Positions 7,877 to 16,305 of a stretch of 54,918 nucleotides of DNA are shown here, piece after piece (the stretch's first letter is position 1; the number at the start of each line of letters is the position of its first letter). Both the position numbers and the translations under genes were made by a program. The DNA is from Cyanobacteria bacterium REEB67 (GTDB taxonomy: Bacteria; Cyanobacteriota; Vampirovibrionia; Obscuribacterales; Obscuribacteraceae): assembly GCA_018971775.1 (NCBI GenBank), contig JAGXAB010000043.1, positions 1 to 54,918 on the forward strand. Direction: 5' to 3'. The notes under the pieces were generated by a model. That model saw only the letters and a program-made list of their open reading frames with translations, had not been told where the DNA came from and did no database searches.

Positions 7877-9235
7877 TCAGGTTTTCGCGTTCACCGGAGC
7901 AGTGCTTGTTTTTCCATCGGTGGCTCCCAGACCATTGATGCGCTCGTTGAGCTGCTTGCTCATGGTGTTCAGGCGTGTCACCAACTTGGCTTTTCGATCC
8001 TGGTTGGATGCGAGCTGCGGCTTGACCTCGCCGACTTGCTTGATCTGGCCATTTACCTGACGCAGCAGCGAAACGAGGTCGCCGTCGGTGGCCGAAGCGG
8101 GTATGACCGGGACGGATGCTTCGTACTGTTCGAGCAGCTTTTTGACCATATCGTCGAAGGATTGTTGGCGAGCTGTCTCGGCCTTTTCGATAATCGGTCG
8201 GGCCGCGTTCATGAATGCCTCGTGCTGAGCCTTGACGTTGCCGGTGCAAAGGCCCCAGCGGATGGCGTAGATGTCCTCGAGGGCGACGTCGTAACGGCCA
8301 TGCAAGATGGCCGCGGCGCGGACGGTTTTGAGCAGTTTGTTGGCTCGACGATCCGAGATGACGACGCGAGTCTTTTCCTGGCTTTTCTTGTAAGCCTGGA
8401 TAACCTCGTCGTAAACGGCGAGAAATTCGGCGTCGATCTTGATTGTCCGGCCGACAGCCAGCTCGGAAGCGGCGACGAGATCTTCGAAAGCGATGCGCAT
8501 CTTTGGTTTGCGATCTTCGACAAACTTGGCGTACATGGCCCGACGACTATCCGCCTGGGTCAAATAGCCGACCTTGCAGATGTAGATGAAGCGATCGATG
8601 ACGGCGCCCAGTTCCGGCGCATTCTTGAGCACAGTCTCGGGGTCCCCGTTGGTCGAGGCGATGGCCGAATGCAGTCGCGCCTCTTCGGTCTGGCGCCCGC
8701 GTTTGAACTTGCGTTCGTTCAAAATGCCGAGCAGAACTCGCAGAAGGGGCGCGTTGGCGTCGAATATTTCATCGAGCTCGACGAACTCGGCATCGAGGAT
8801 GCCGCCATCACGTTGATAATGCAAACGGCCCTGTTCGCGCATTTCTTTGGGATCGGGCACACCGATTACGTGAGACTCGGACATAAACTTGTTAAGAGCG
8901 ATCGAGAAGATAGCCGGCGTGGTGAAGCAGCTAAACAGTGCCGTGACGAGATCCGACTTGCCGGTGCCATAGTCGCCGTGGATGAGCACGTGCTCACGAG
9001 TGACGAGTGCGTGAATGATTTGTTCGATCAAATCGCCGCGTTCCGGGAAAATTTCCTTCAGCTCTTCGGCCAAAATCGCCATACTCTGGCCGAATTCAAG
9101 CAGTCGGCTCTTTGAGATGATTTCTTCGCCCGGATGGGGCGGAGGAGCAAAAATGCTCGGTAGGGCGGGGGTAGAAACGCTTTCGGAGGCGGCGGGATTT
9201 GTCATTGCACCGGGGGTGGTGTTGCTTTGGTCCAT
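7877..9235 (-). CDS. MoxR/RavA-family AAA+ ATPase
   Basis: A 452-residue ATPase. After a Pro/Ala-rich leader come Walker A (GDYGTGKS, residues 87-94), Walker B (FVELDE, 151-156), and a sensor region (SAIASTNGD) typical of MoxR proteins. A lid domain and a C-terminal coiled coil (about 355-440) follow, the latter longer than in classic MoxR. MoxR ATPases work as chaperone-like hexamers with VWA partners, and the next gene encodes such a partner. First gene of a three-gene operon ending at the 6.3-kb terminator. The start ATG at 9233-9235 has GAGG about 12 bases upstream. Confidence 0.92.
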   Translation of the reverse strand: MDQSNTTPGAMTNPAASESVSTPALPSIFAPPPHPGEEIISKSRLLEFGQSMAILAEELKEIFPERGDLIEQIIHALVTREHVLIHGDYGTGKSDLVTALFSCFTTPAIFSIALNKFMSESHVIGVPDPKEMREQGRLHYQRDGGILDAEFVELDEIFDANAPLLRVLLGILNERKFKRGRQTEEARLHSAIASTNGDPETVLKNAPELGAVIDRFIYICKVGYLTQADSRRAMYAKFVEDRKPKMRIAFEDLVAASELAVGRTIKIDAEFLAVYDEVIQAYKKSQEKTRVVISDRRANKLLKTVRAAAILHGRYDVALEDIYAIRWGLCTGNVKAQHEAFMNAARPIIEKAETARQQSFDDMVKKLLEQYEASVPVIPASATDGDLVSLLRQVNGQIKQVGEVKPQLASNQDRKAKLVTRLNTMSKQLNERINGLGATDGKTSTAPVNAKT

Positions 9236-9943
9236 GAGAGGAGCCTCATTGTTGGGCCGGGTGGCGACCGAGTCCTACCTCGGTTCTGCACCTGGGGCGC
9301 TGGTTGAACTGTATGCAGCTTGGCGAGCGATTTGGCGTTCCATCAATTGCCACACATCAGGGGCAAGCGTCATTATTTCCTCTGCGCTTGTACTAATACG
9401 CATCACCATACTGCTGGTCAGTATGTTTGAGGCGGCTGTATAGGCTGGCTGAGGCTGTTATCTGGAGGGCTTGCCTGTAATGGTGAAAATTGAGTGACGA
9501 GGATAATTTAGGCAATTGCCAGTATGAAATGCCAAGTTTTGCGTCGCTGCGATAATCTTTTGCAGGCCTGCGAATATCTTCCAAAGCGTGATTGGATGCA
9601 GATCTCATGTTAGTCTTCATTTTGATCTTTTCCTAGAGCTTTTTCAGATTATTCTATTGATCAAAATCTGCTCCGCGCGCTATTGCACGAGCCTGCCCCG
9701 CCGGCTGATTGTCAAGCCGTCGTTGCTCGCGCAAAGCGTGGCAAAGATGTGACAAGACGTGGCAAAGCGTGGTGAAGCGTGGCAAAGATGTGGCCGAGAT
9801 GTGGCCGAGATGTGGTCACGATGAGGTCACAAGGATTGTGAACTGGAGGAAAATATTGCAGAAAATTGTCACCTGCCTTTTGATCGCATGCAATAATCAA
9901 CGCTCTGGAAACCCGGCGAAGCCTTGGCTGGAGCTAGTTGTAA
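9236..9943. other. Gene-free stretch with a hairpin
   Basis: No convincing gene is seen in 708 bp; a 75-residue minus frame at 9393-9620 has no recognisable features. CATACTG (9407-9413) and CAGTATG (9419-9425) form a 7-bp hairpin with a 5-base loop. A run of short imperfect repeats begins at about 9731 (listed separately). The stretch probably holds the divergent promoters of the MoxR operon and the 9944 kinase. Confidence 0.5.
9731..9833 (+). repeat. Imperfect 10-11 bp tandem repeats
   Basis: About nine degenerate units of the type CGTGGCAAAG and ATGTGGCCGAG follow each other, including two identical copies of ATGTGGCCGAG. They end about 110 bp before the kinase start. They look like slippage-derived repeats rather than protein-coding sequence. 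Confidence 0.6.
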
Positions 9944-11635
9944 GTGGCTGATTTTTGGGCTCGGATGACAAGCGATTTTATGCCGCATGGCTTCTGCTTG
10001 CGCTGGGATGGGCCCTTACTGGCCGTTTTTATTGCCGGCAATGCTGGTATCGCCCTGGCCTATTTCCTCATACCTGTCGCCCTGCGCATCTTTATTGGTA
10101 AGCGTCGGGATCTTCCCTACGTTTACATGTTCCGGATGTTTATCGTCTTCATCCTGTCCTGCGGTATCACTCACATCATCAAAATCTGGACGCTTTATCA
10201 ACCGGTCTACTGGATAGAAGCTGGTGCCGATTTGTGGACGGCCCTCGTCTCTCTGGCAACGTCCGCCATGCTAGTGCCGCTCATTCCCAAAGCACTCTCT
10301 CTGCGCGGCCCAAAAGAGCTCGAAGACGTGAACAGGCAGCTTGTCGAAGCCAATCAGAAGCTTCAGCAGTCGGAAGAACTCCTGCAGAGCAAGGTCGAGG
10401 AGCGCACCCGGGACCTCGATCGGGCCCTGGTCGAAGCACGTTTGTCCGAAGAGCAATTTCGCTCGCTTTTCGATTTGATGCCGCAGCTGTCATGGACGGC
10501 AAAAGCAGACGGACAGATCGACTTTTTTAATACCGAAACGTATGAGTACACCGGCAAAACTCCTGAAGAAATGCTCGGTTGGGGTTGGGGCACCGTGCAT
10601 GATCCTGCCGTTTTGCCCGAAGTCGTTACCAAATGGCAGCATGCTCTAGCCACGGTCACTCCTTTTGAAATGGAATTTCCTCTGCGTGGTAAGGACGGCG
10701 AATATCGCTGGTTTATTGCTCGCATCAAGCCGATGCGCGACGCAGACGGGCATTTGTCTCGTTGGGTAGGCATCGGCACCAATATCGATGAGCAAAAACG
10801 GGGCGCCGAATTGCTGGAAAAGCGAGTCAGAGATCGCACCGCCGAATTACAAGAATTGAACGAGAAACTTTCGGAAAACGAAAGCAAGCTGGCCGTCTCC
10901 AACAACGATTTGCAACAGTTTGCCTATGTCGCTTCCCATGATCTGCAAGAACCTTTGCGTACGATTAAGAGTTTCAGCGAGCTATTGACCACGTCGACCG
11001 AAGGCAAACTGGACTGTGATTCGCAGACCTACCTGCATGTCATCGTCGACAGTGTCGGACGTATGCAGCAGCTGGTGCGCGACCTGCTCAATTATGCCCG
11101 CGTCGATTCGCAGGGTATGCCTCTGGTGCGCACGGATATCAACGAGGCCTTTGCCGATGCCGTGCTCAGTCTCGATACCGCTATCAAAGAAACAGAAGCG
11201 GAGATAACCGTCGAGGAAATGCCCGAGGTGCTCGGCGACAAGACGCAGCTGGCCATTTTGTTTCAAAATCTGCTCGCTAATGCCATCAAGTTTCGCGGAC
11301 CGCATCAACCTAAGATCCATGTCGGTGTGAAGCAGGCAGGCAGTCAGTGGCAATTTACAGTGACGGACAATGGCATCGGCCTCAATATGGAGTACGCCGA
11401 GCGCATCTTCATTGTTTTCCAGCGCTTGCATACACGCACCAAATACAGCGGTACCGGTATTGGTCTGGCTGTCTGTAAGCGAATCGTCGAGCGTCACGGC
11501 GGCATTATCGGCGTGGAAAGCGAAGAAGGAAATGGTTCGCGTTTCTGGTTTAAGTTGCCAGTCCCGCCCGAATCCGACGCTGAAAGTGAGGGAGAAAGCG
11601 ATAGGAGTCCCGCCATCAAAGGTGGTGCTGTCTAG
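9944..11635 (+). CDS. Ethylene-receptor-like membrane PAS histidine kinase
   Basis: The start is GTG 9944, with GGAG ten bases upstream, giving 563 residues. Three N-terminal helices (about 24-48, 60-80 and 92-115) resemble the ethylene-binding domain of plant ETR1 and bacterial homologues. IALAYF-IP (36-44) and CGITH (73-77) align with the ETR1 Tyr32/Pro36 and copper-binding Cys65/His69 regions. The position of ETR1 Asp25 is Asn33 here. A coiled coil, one PAS domain (about 165-285), HisKA with His332 (ASHDLQEPLR, phytochrome-kinase type) and a HATPase (DNGIGL, GTGIGLAVC) follow. Its stop touches the start of the next signalling gene (TAGATG). The ligand (copper, ethylene or other) is an inference. 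Confidence 0.85.
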   Translation: MADFWARMTSDFMPHGFCLRWDGPLLAVFIAGNAGIALAYFLIPVALRIFIGKRRDLPYVYMFRMFIVFILSCGITHIIKIWTLYQPVYWIEAGADLWTALVSLATSAMLVPLIPKALSLRGPKELEDVNRQLVEANQKLQQSEELLQSKVEERTRDLDRALVEARLSEEQFRSLFDLMPQLSWTAKADGQIDFFNTETYEYTGKTPEEMLGWGWGTVHDPAVLPEVVTKWQHALATVTPFEMEFPLRGKDGEYRWFIARIKPMRDADGHLSRWVGIGTNIDEQKRGAELLEKRVRDRTAELQELNEKLSENESKLAVSNNDLQQFAYVASHDLQEPLRTIKSFSELLTTSTEGKLDCDSQTYLHVIVDSVGRMQQLVRDLLNYARVDSQGMPLVRTDINEAFADAVLSLDTAIKETEAEITVEEMPEVLGDKTQLAILFQNLLANAIKFRGPHQPKIHVGVKQAGSQWQFTVTDNGIGLNMEYAERIFIVFQRLHTRTKYSGTGIGLAVCKRIVERHGGIIGVESEEGNGSRFWFKLPVPPESDAESEGESDRSPAIKGGAV

Positions 11636-13582
11636 ATGTCGCGCCCTTTAAACTTCTTGCTGGTGGAGGACAATCCCGACGATGTCTTCTTGATGCGCGC
11701 CATGCTCAAGAAAGCGGGGCTGAGCAATAATTTGACCGTGCTCGATGATGGAGCGCAGGCAATCGCTTATATGCGTGAGCTGGCCGATGCCGACAAGCAG
11801 ACATTTCCTGATTTGATCTTTCTCGATCTCAACTTGCCCCGCAAAAACGGTCATGAGGTGCTGGCTGAAATCCGCTCTCACTCAGTATTCGAGCGCCTGC
11901 CCGTAGTTGTTTTGACGACATCTGATGATCCCGCCGATCGTGCCCGAGCAATGGCGGCCGGCGCTCTCACGTGTACTTCCAAGCCGCCGACCCTGGGCAC
12001 TTTCCATAAAATTCTGCGAACCGCGCATCTGGATAGTCTTGGCGCCACGGGCAGCTACACCCTGATTGATTCCGGTCAAAATCGTGCCGTGGCCGACCTC
12101 CCGACCGCATCAGTGGCGGGGGGCGTTCTGGATGGGCCGAAAGACGGTCCTGACCACGTCCTGTTGATTGAAGACAATCCTAATGACGCCTTGTTTTTGA
12201 AAGAAGTTTTGCGCAAAGCCGGGCCCGGCGCATATGAACTCAAGCTGGTCACCGACCTGGCCGCGGCCCTGTCGATCCTGCCGACCAATAAATTTCAGGT
12301 GATCATTGCCGACCTTGGCCTGCCCGACGCCCGTGGTCTGGATGTTTTGAACAAGCTTCATCCCGCCGCCGATAATATCCCGATTGTAATTTTGACCGGT
12401 CTTGATGATGAAAAAATGGCAGCCGAAGCCGTCGAGAATGGCGCTCAGGATTATCTCGTCAAGGGCAATTTCGACGGAGACCGGCTCTTGCGTTCGATTC
12501 GTTATGCGATCATGCGCAAACGCGCCGACGAATTGTCGCGACTGGCCATAACAATCGAAAATAACGCTCTCAAGGAAATCCTCGAGCACGCTCCGATAAG
12601 CATCGCCAGGTTTGGCGCCGATTTGAAAATCTGGGCCTGTAATTCGGTTTTCAGCCGCCAGGTAGGCCATGCCCCGGAAACTATCCTCGGAATGCCCATC
12701 AACGAGCTTATGGCCGCCACCGATACTCAGCTCTGGCTGGGGATAATCAGCGAAGGCACCACCTTCCGCATCGATCGCTGCAAATGCACTCGAGATTCGG
12801 AACTTGTCTGGGATGTCACTGCCTGGCCTGTAGTCAGCGTCGATGGTGATATCAAAGGTGGTATCGCTGTCGGTCTCGATATTACCGAGCGTATCAAGCT
12901 CGAGCAACAGCGCGAAGATTTTGCCTCTGCCCTTGCTCACGACATCAAAAATCCCCTCGTCGGTGTGGACCGCATATTGACGGCGCTGGCCGACTCTTCC
13001 TTGCAAAAGCTCGAAGTCGAACAACAGAATTTTCTCGGTTTATTGAAAGAGAGCAATAACAATGTGCTCGCCATGTTACACAATTTACTCGATGTCTACC
13101 GCTATGATTCGGCCGTTATGCAGTTACAGCCCAAACCTCTGCATTCCGGATCTATATTGAAGAGCGCTGTGTCCGATTTGAGCGCTGCGGCCGATTTCGC
13201 CAATGTTGCTATCGAATTGACCCTGCCGGCGGATTTGCCTGTGATAAAGGCCGATGAATTGGCGCTGAAGCGACTCTTCTCCAACCTTCTGCGCAACGCT
13301 CTGCAGTTTTCGGAGAGCGGTTCGACCATTTTGATCAGCGCCCGGGCGATCGAGGACGGTGTGCTTTTTCAGGTCGGCGACAGCGGGCCTGGTCTACGCC
13401 AGGATGAAAAAGATCGCCTGTTCAAACGTTTCGGGCAGAGCAGCGACGGACAGCTCCAGGTCGGTCCTGGCAATGGTCTCGGCCTTTATCTGTGTAAGCA
13501 GATCGTCGATGCCATGGGCGGCACGATTAGCTGTGAAAGCCAGCCCGGTGACGGTACGACTTTTAGTGTAGTTTTGCACTAG
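11636..13582 (+). CDS. REC-REC-PAS hybrid histidine kinase
   Basis: A 648-residue soluble protein with no membrane helix. REC1 (about 5-130) is Rcp1-like (LLVEDNPDD, phospho-acceptor Asp64 in FLDLNLP). REC2 (about 172-295) has Asp226 (IADLGLP). A PAS domain (about 310-420) ends in GLDITER. HisKA carries His435 (LAHDIKNPL) and is followed by a HATPase with DSGPGL and NGLGLYLC. Receivers placed before the kinase suggest an input from another kinase, probably the membrane kinase encoded immediately upstream with no spacer. The 3' end overlaps the convergent receiver gene by 20 bp. Confidence 0.9.
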   Translation: MSRPLNFLLVEDNPDDVFLMRAMLKKAGLSNNLTVLDDGAQAIAYMRELADADKQTFPDLIFLDLNLPRKNGHEVLAEIRSHSVFERLPVVVLTTSDDPADRARAMAAGALTCTSKPPTLGTFHKILRTAHLDSLGATGSYTLIDSGQNRAVADLPTASVAGGVLDGPKDGPDHVLLIEDNPNDALFLKEVLRKAGPGAYELKLVTDLAAALSILPTNKFQVIIADLGLPDARGLDVLNKLHPAADNIPIVILTGLDDEKMAAEAVENGAQDYLVKGNFDGDRLLRSIRYAIMRKRADELSRLAITIENNALKEILEHAPISIARFGADLKIWACNSVFSRQVGHAPETILGMPINELMAATDTQLWLGIISEGTTFRIDRCKCTRDSELVWDVTAWPVVSVDGDIKGGIAVGLDITERIKLEQQREDFASALAHDIKNPLVGVDRILTALADSSLQKLEVEQQNFLGLLKESNNNVLAMLHNLLDVYRYDSAVMQLQPKPLHSGSILKSAVSDLSAAADFANVAIELTLPADLPVIKADELALKRLFSNLLRNALQFSESGSTILISARAIEDGVLFQVGDSGPGLRQDEKDRLFKRFGQSSDGQLQVGPGNGLGLYLCKQIVDAMGGTISCESQPGDGTTFSVVLH

Positions 13583-13964
13583 ACTTGCCGTCCGCCGCTT
13601 TTTGAATCGACTCGCCAAGCACGTCCATGTCTACATCTTTATTGAAATAGCCATCGGCCCCGGCGGCCATGGAATCTCGAATGATCCGTTCGTCGGTATG
13701 CGAAGTGAGCATCAAGACGTGTATCCCGGGATGACTGGCTTTGACGCGGCGACAGACTTCGATGCCGTTGATAATGGGCAGGCCGATATCCAGGAGAATG
13801 ACGTCCGGTTTTCGGTCAATAGCCTGGTCAATGGCGTCTTGACCGTTGGCCGCTTCGCCGATCACGGCAAAATTGGGGAAGCGCTCGAGCGAGAGCTTGA
13901 GCCCAACGCAGCACATTTTGTCATCTTCGACAATGAGTATTTTAACTGTCGGAGTTTCAGTCAC
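13563..13964 (-). CDS. Stand-alone NarL-type receiver protein
   Basis: A 133-residue single receiver: acidic pair VEDD, phospho-acceptor Asp59 (ILLDIGLP), LTSH and a conserved Lys in YFNKDVD. The sequence type (IGEAANGQDAI, VCRRVKASHP) is that of NarL/FixJ receivers, but the HTH output domain is absent, so it probably acts by protein contact or phosphotransfer. The start is taken as GTG 13964, which gives the usual short leader (MTETPTVKILIVEDD); an in-frame TTG at 13985 is possible. Its last 20 bases overlap the end of the REC-REC kinase gene. It is a likely partner of the neighbouring kinases. Confidence 0.85.
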   Translation of the reverse strand: MTETPTVKILIVEDDKMCCVGLKLSLERFPNFAVIGEAANGQDAIDQAIDRKPDVILLDIGLPIINGIEVCRRVKASHPGIHVLMLTSHTDERIIRDSMAAGADGYFNKDVDMDVLGESIQKAADGKSSAKLH

Positions 13965-14032
13965 AAGCCACCACAAAATTACCAACCGACCGTTTCGGTG
14001 AAAATTATATGCCCTTTTTTTGATTGAACGTG

Positions 14033-14046
14033 ATCAAAATTTTGAT
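14033..14046. promoter_or_regulatory. 14-bp perfect palindrome ATCAAAATTTTGAT
   Basis: This AT-rich palindrome lies about 70 bp upstream of the receiver gene and just after the end of the 14056 gene. It could be an operator for the receiver gene or part of a terminator. The symmetry is seen directly; the function is not known. Confidence 0.3.
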
Positions 14047-14055
14047 TATTTTACT

Positions 14056-15090
14056 TCAAGTCTGAAGGTCGAAGTCGATGACCTGCAATTCGTTCATTGT
14101 TAGCCAGCCTTCCTTCACTATGGCGTCGATGAAGCGGGCTGATTGATTACGCATCGAGGCAACAGCCTGCATAAATTGGGCCACTGAAAGTAGGCGGCGA
14201 TCAATTAGAGCCTTGCCGAGCATTACCGCCGCGAGCTCCTCAAATGTTATCAAGCCTTCGTCGGTGAGCTTCTGAACCAGGTCCGTGCCGTCCAGAGGCT
14301 CCGGCAGGGAAGCCAGTCGGGCTTGGGGGAGAATTCCGGCGCACAGCAAGAGGCCCTTCAGTGAAACCTCTGCTGCTGTGCCGCCGTACAAACGGGCAAC
14401 TTCGCGAAGACCAGGCGTCTCACCGACCAGATCCTTGAAAGTACCTTCCCATTGACCTTTCTTCAGCCGCTCGTCATAGGCTTCGCGCAGCATTTTGTTG
14501 GTTAAGATAGTGTGTGCTTCATGCAGCACTTTGATAAATTCGGTCAGTCTCCACTCCTGCGTGATCGAGCCGAGATGGAAACGACTGCGTATGTCGCTTA
14601 CCCGTTTGACATAAGCGCTGTGAATTTCCTCATTGCTTGCATCGTCTTCGATGTAGAGCAATTCGTAATAGGTGAAATAGGTCAGCTTTTCCGCCAGCGC
14701 GCCGGCGGTCTCAGCCGGACCCTGCATCTTTTGCAGGCGCTCTTCGCGTGCGCGATTCTTGGCTGGTTTGACGGGGTGATCCTGCACGGTCTTGCGGCAG
14801 GCATCGCGTTGCAGCATCGCTTGAGCTCGGATCTGCGGCCCTTCGTGCATGACCTGTGTGCGCGCCTGGGCGGCGATTTGCTGGTCTTCTTCGACCAAGC
14901 TGGAGAGGTCACACTCCGTTGTCGTTTCCAGAGTGTTTCTGCAGGTCGACTCGAGATCGGCAATCAGGTCTTCGGCGGCACTGGCCGGCGATGACTCCCC
15001 GCAACTGCCTTTTGCCTGAGCCTTTGCATGTTGCAGCTCTTGCTGCTGTAATCGAATTATTTCATCGGTTAAGTCTCGATTATCATTCAT
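14056..15090 (-). CDS. J-like domain protein with MshEN-like tail
   Basis: The start is ATG 15090 (MNDNRDLTDEIIRLQQQ), giving 344 residues; a TTG at 15132 is less likely. The first 140 residues are coiled-coil-like (Gln, Ala, Glu). Residues about 145-220 resemble a J domain (YYELLYIEDDASNEEIHSAY, then LREAYDERLKKG) but lack the HPD tripeptide needed to stimulate DnaK. The last 110 residues contain helical motifs (LVQKLTDEGLITFEELAAV, FIDAIVKEGWLTMNELQVI) like those in the 18605 gene product. There is no membrane segment. It may act as a scaffold in the surrounding signalling cluster; no function is established. Confidence 0.7.
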   Translation of the reverse strand: MNDNRDLTDEIIRLQQQELQHAKAQAKGSCGESSPASAAEDLIADLESTCRNTLETTTECDLSSLVEEDQQIAAQARTQVMHEGPQIRAQAMLQRDACRKTVQDHPVKPAKNRAREERLQKMQGPAETAGALAEKLTYFTYYELLYIEDDASNEEIHSAYVKRVSDIRSRFHLGSITQEWRLTEFIKVLHEAHTILTNKMLREAYDERLKKGQWEGTFKDLVGETPGLREVARLYGGTAAEVSLKGLLLCAGILPQARLASLPEPLDGTDLVQKLTDEGLITFEELAAVMLGKALIDRRLLSVAQFMQAVASMRNQSARFIDAIVKEGWLTMNELQVIDFDLQT

Positions 15091-15255
15091 AGTCTGCCGA
15101 CCTGCAATGTGAAACACTCTTTCGTCTAGCAATGGTGAGCAGAGGAACCATGCTCCAGGACTAGACCAACCATCCCGTCAACCGCCATCGTCTCCACCGA
15201 GATGACCACCACCATTTGACCTGAATTACATGGCCCTCTGCTCCAGGCACCTGAC

Positions 15256-15269
15256 CGTCCAATTGGACG
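15256..15269. promoter_or_regulatory. 14-bp perfect palindrome CGTCCAATTGGACG
   Basis: This palindrome lies in the 352-bp divergent gap between the J-like gene (minus) and the OmpR-type regulator (plus), a natural place for an operator. I see no other strong feature in the gap. Confidence 0.35.
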
Positions 15270-15442
15270 TTCAAGCCCCCCAATTCACTTCTACCAAGGG
15301 CTGTATAAACTGACTGTGAATTCTGGCCAAAGCCAGTGTGAAATGCGGTCATTTGCCGATGATTTAATCTTGGCTGCTTTGGGCTATGGTTCAATGGTAG
15401 TCGCAAGTCCGGGCGCATTTTTTTACTTTCAGTACGGGTACT

Positions 15443-16123
15443 ATGGCAAAAATACTTTTAGTTGAAGACGATAAAGATCTGGCCGAGAATGTCGAGGACT
15501 GGCTGAAACACGAGACCTACGTTGTCGAAGTGGCTCATACTGCCGAACTCGCAAGCGAGCTGCTCGCCACTTTTTACTATGACTTGCTCATTCTCGACTG
15601 GAATTTGCCCGGACTGAGCGGTATCGACTTAATCAAGACATACCGTGCCAATGGCGGCCTGACCTCGGTTTTGATGATTACCGGCAAAGAAACGATTAAA
15701 GACAAGGAAGTCGGACTGGACGCCGGAGCCGATGATTATTTGACCAAGCCATTTCATCTGCGCGAGCTCTCGGCCCGCGTGCGTGCCCTCCTGAGGCGAC
15801 CGCGCAACACCCACGCTGCGGTCCTTACCGGCGGTGATATCGCCCTCGATACGGCGACGCGCCAGGTCACCAGGGGCGGTCAGCCCATCGATTTGATGCC
15901 CAAAGAATATGCCCTGCTCGAATTTTTCCTGCGCCATCCCAATCAAGTTTTCGCTCAGGAAGCGATTATCGACCACCTCTGGCATTCGGAAAAAGGGGTA
16001 GGCGTCGAGACAGTGCGCACCAATATCATGAGATTGCGCAAGAAGATCGATGGCGATAGCGAAGACTCATTGATTAAGAACCTCCGCGGTCACGGCTACA
16101 AGCTTGAGCTGCCAGGGAAATAG
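15443..16123 (+). CDS. OmpR/PhoB-family response regulator
   Basis: A 226-residue protein with a receiver (LLVEDDKDL, phospho-acceptor Asp52 in LILDWNLPG, Lys in YLTKPFHLREL) and a winged-helix DNA-binding domain (LMPKEYALLEFFLRHP, then VRTNIMRLRKKID and GHGYKLELP). It resembles cyanobacterial RppA/NblR-type regulators. It lies 182 bp before the large PAS kinase, which is the probable cognate kinase. The ATG at 15443 gives the canonical MAKILLVEDD start, although the ribosome site is weak. Confidence 0.92.
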   Translation: MAKILLVEDDKDLAENVEDWLKHETYVVEVAHTAELASELLATFYYDLLILDWNLPGLSGIDLIKTYRANGGLTSVLMITGKETIKDKEVGLDAGADDYLTKPFHLRELSARVRALLRRPRNTHAAVLTGGDIALDTATRQVTRGGQPIDLMPKEYALLEFFLRHPNQVFAQEAIIDHLWHSEKGVGVETVRTNIMRLRKKIDGDSEDSLIKNLRGHGYKLELPGK

Positions 16124-16305
16124 ACAACTTTTAGAAGCCGAGGATTTTCGAAGGCTTGGGCAGGAAATTTGGGGTGAGATGATCGGCCAGCTGGATCGGA
16201 GCCGGCGTATTTTCGCCCCCCGACTTGCTTGAATTGGCCGCAAATTTGCGCCGGCAGCAAATAACATATAATGGATTGAAATTGAAAGCAGACGGAGATT
16301 TTCGA

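Noticed and set aside
7866..8249. N-terminal extension of the VWA gene
   Set aside because: Arg-rich, runs inside the ATPase gene in another frame; ATG 7865 has GAGGAG and begins a membrane helix.
7778..9115. 445-residue plus-strand frame
   Set aside because: Antisense to the MoxR and VWA genes, which have clear motifs and ribosome sites.
9393..9620. 75-residue minus-strand frame
   Set aside because: No ribosome site, no family features, and it includes a hairpin-like sequence.
12110..13024. 304-residue minus-strand frame
   Set aside because: Antisense shadow of the REC-REC-PAS kinase.
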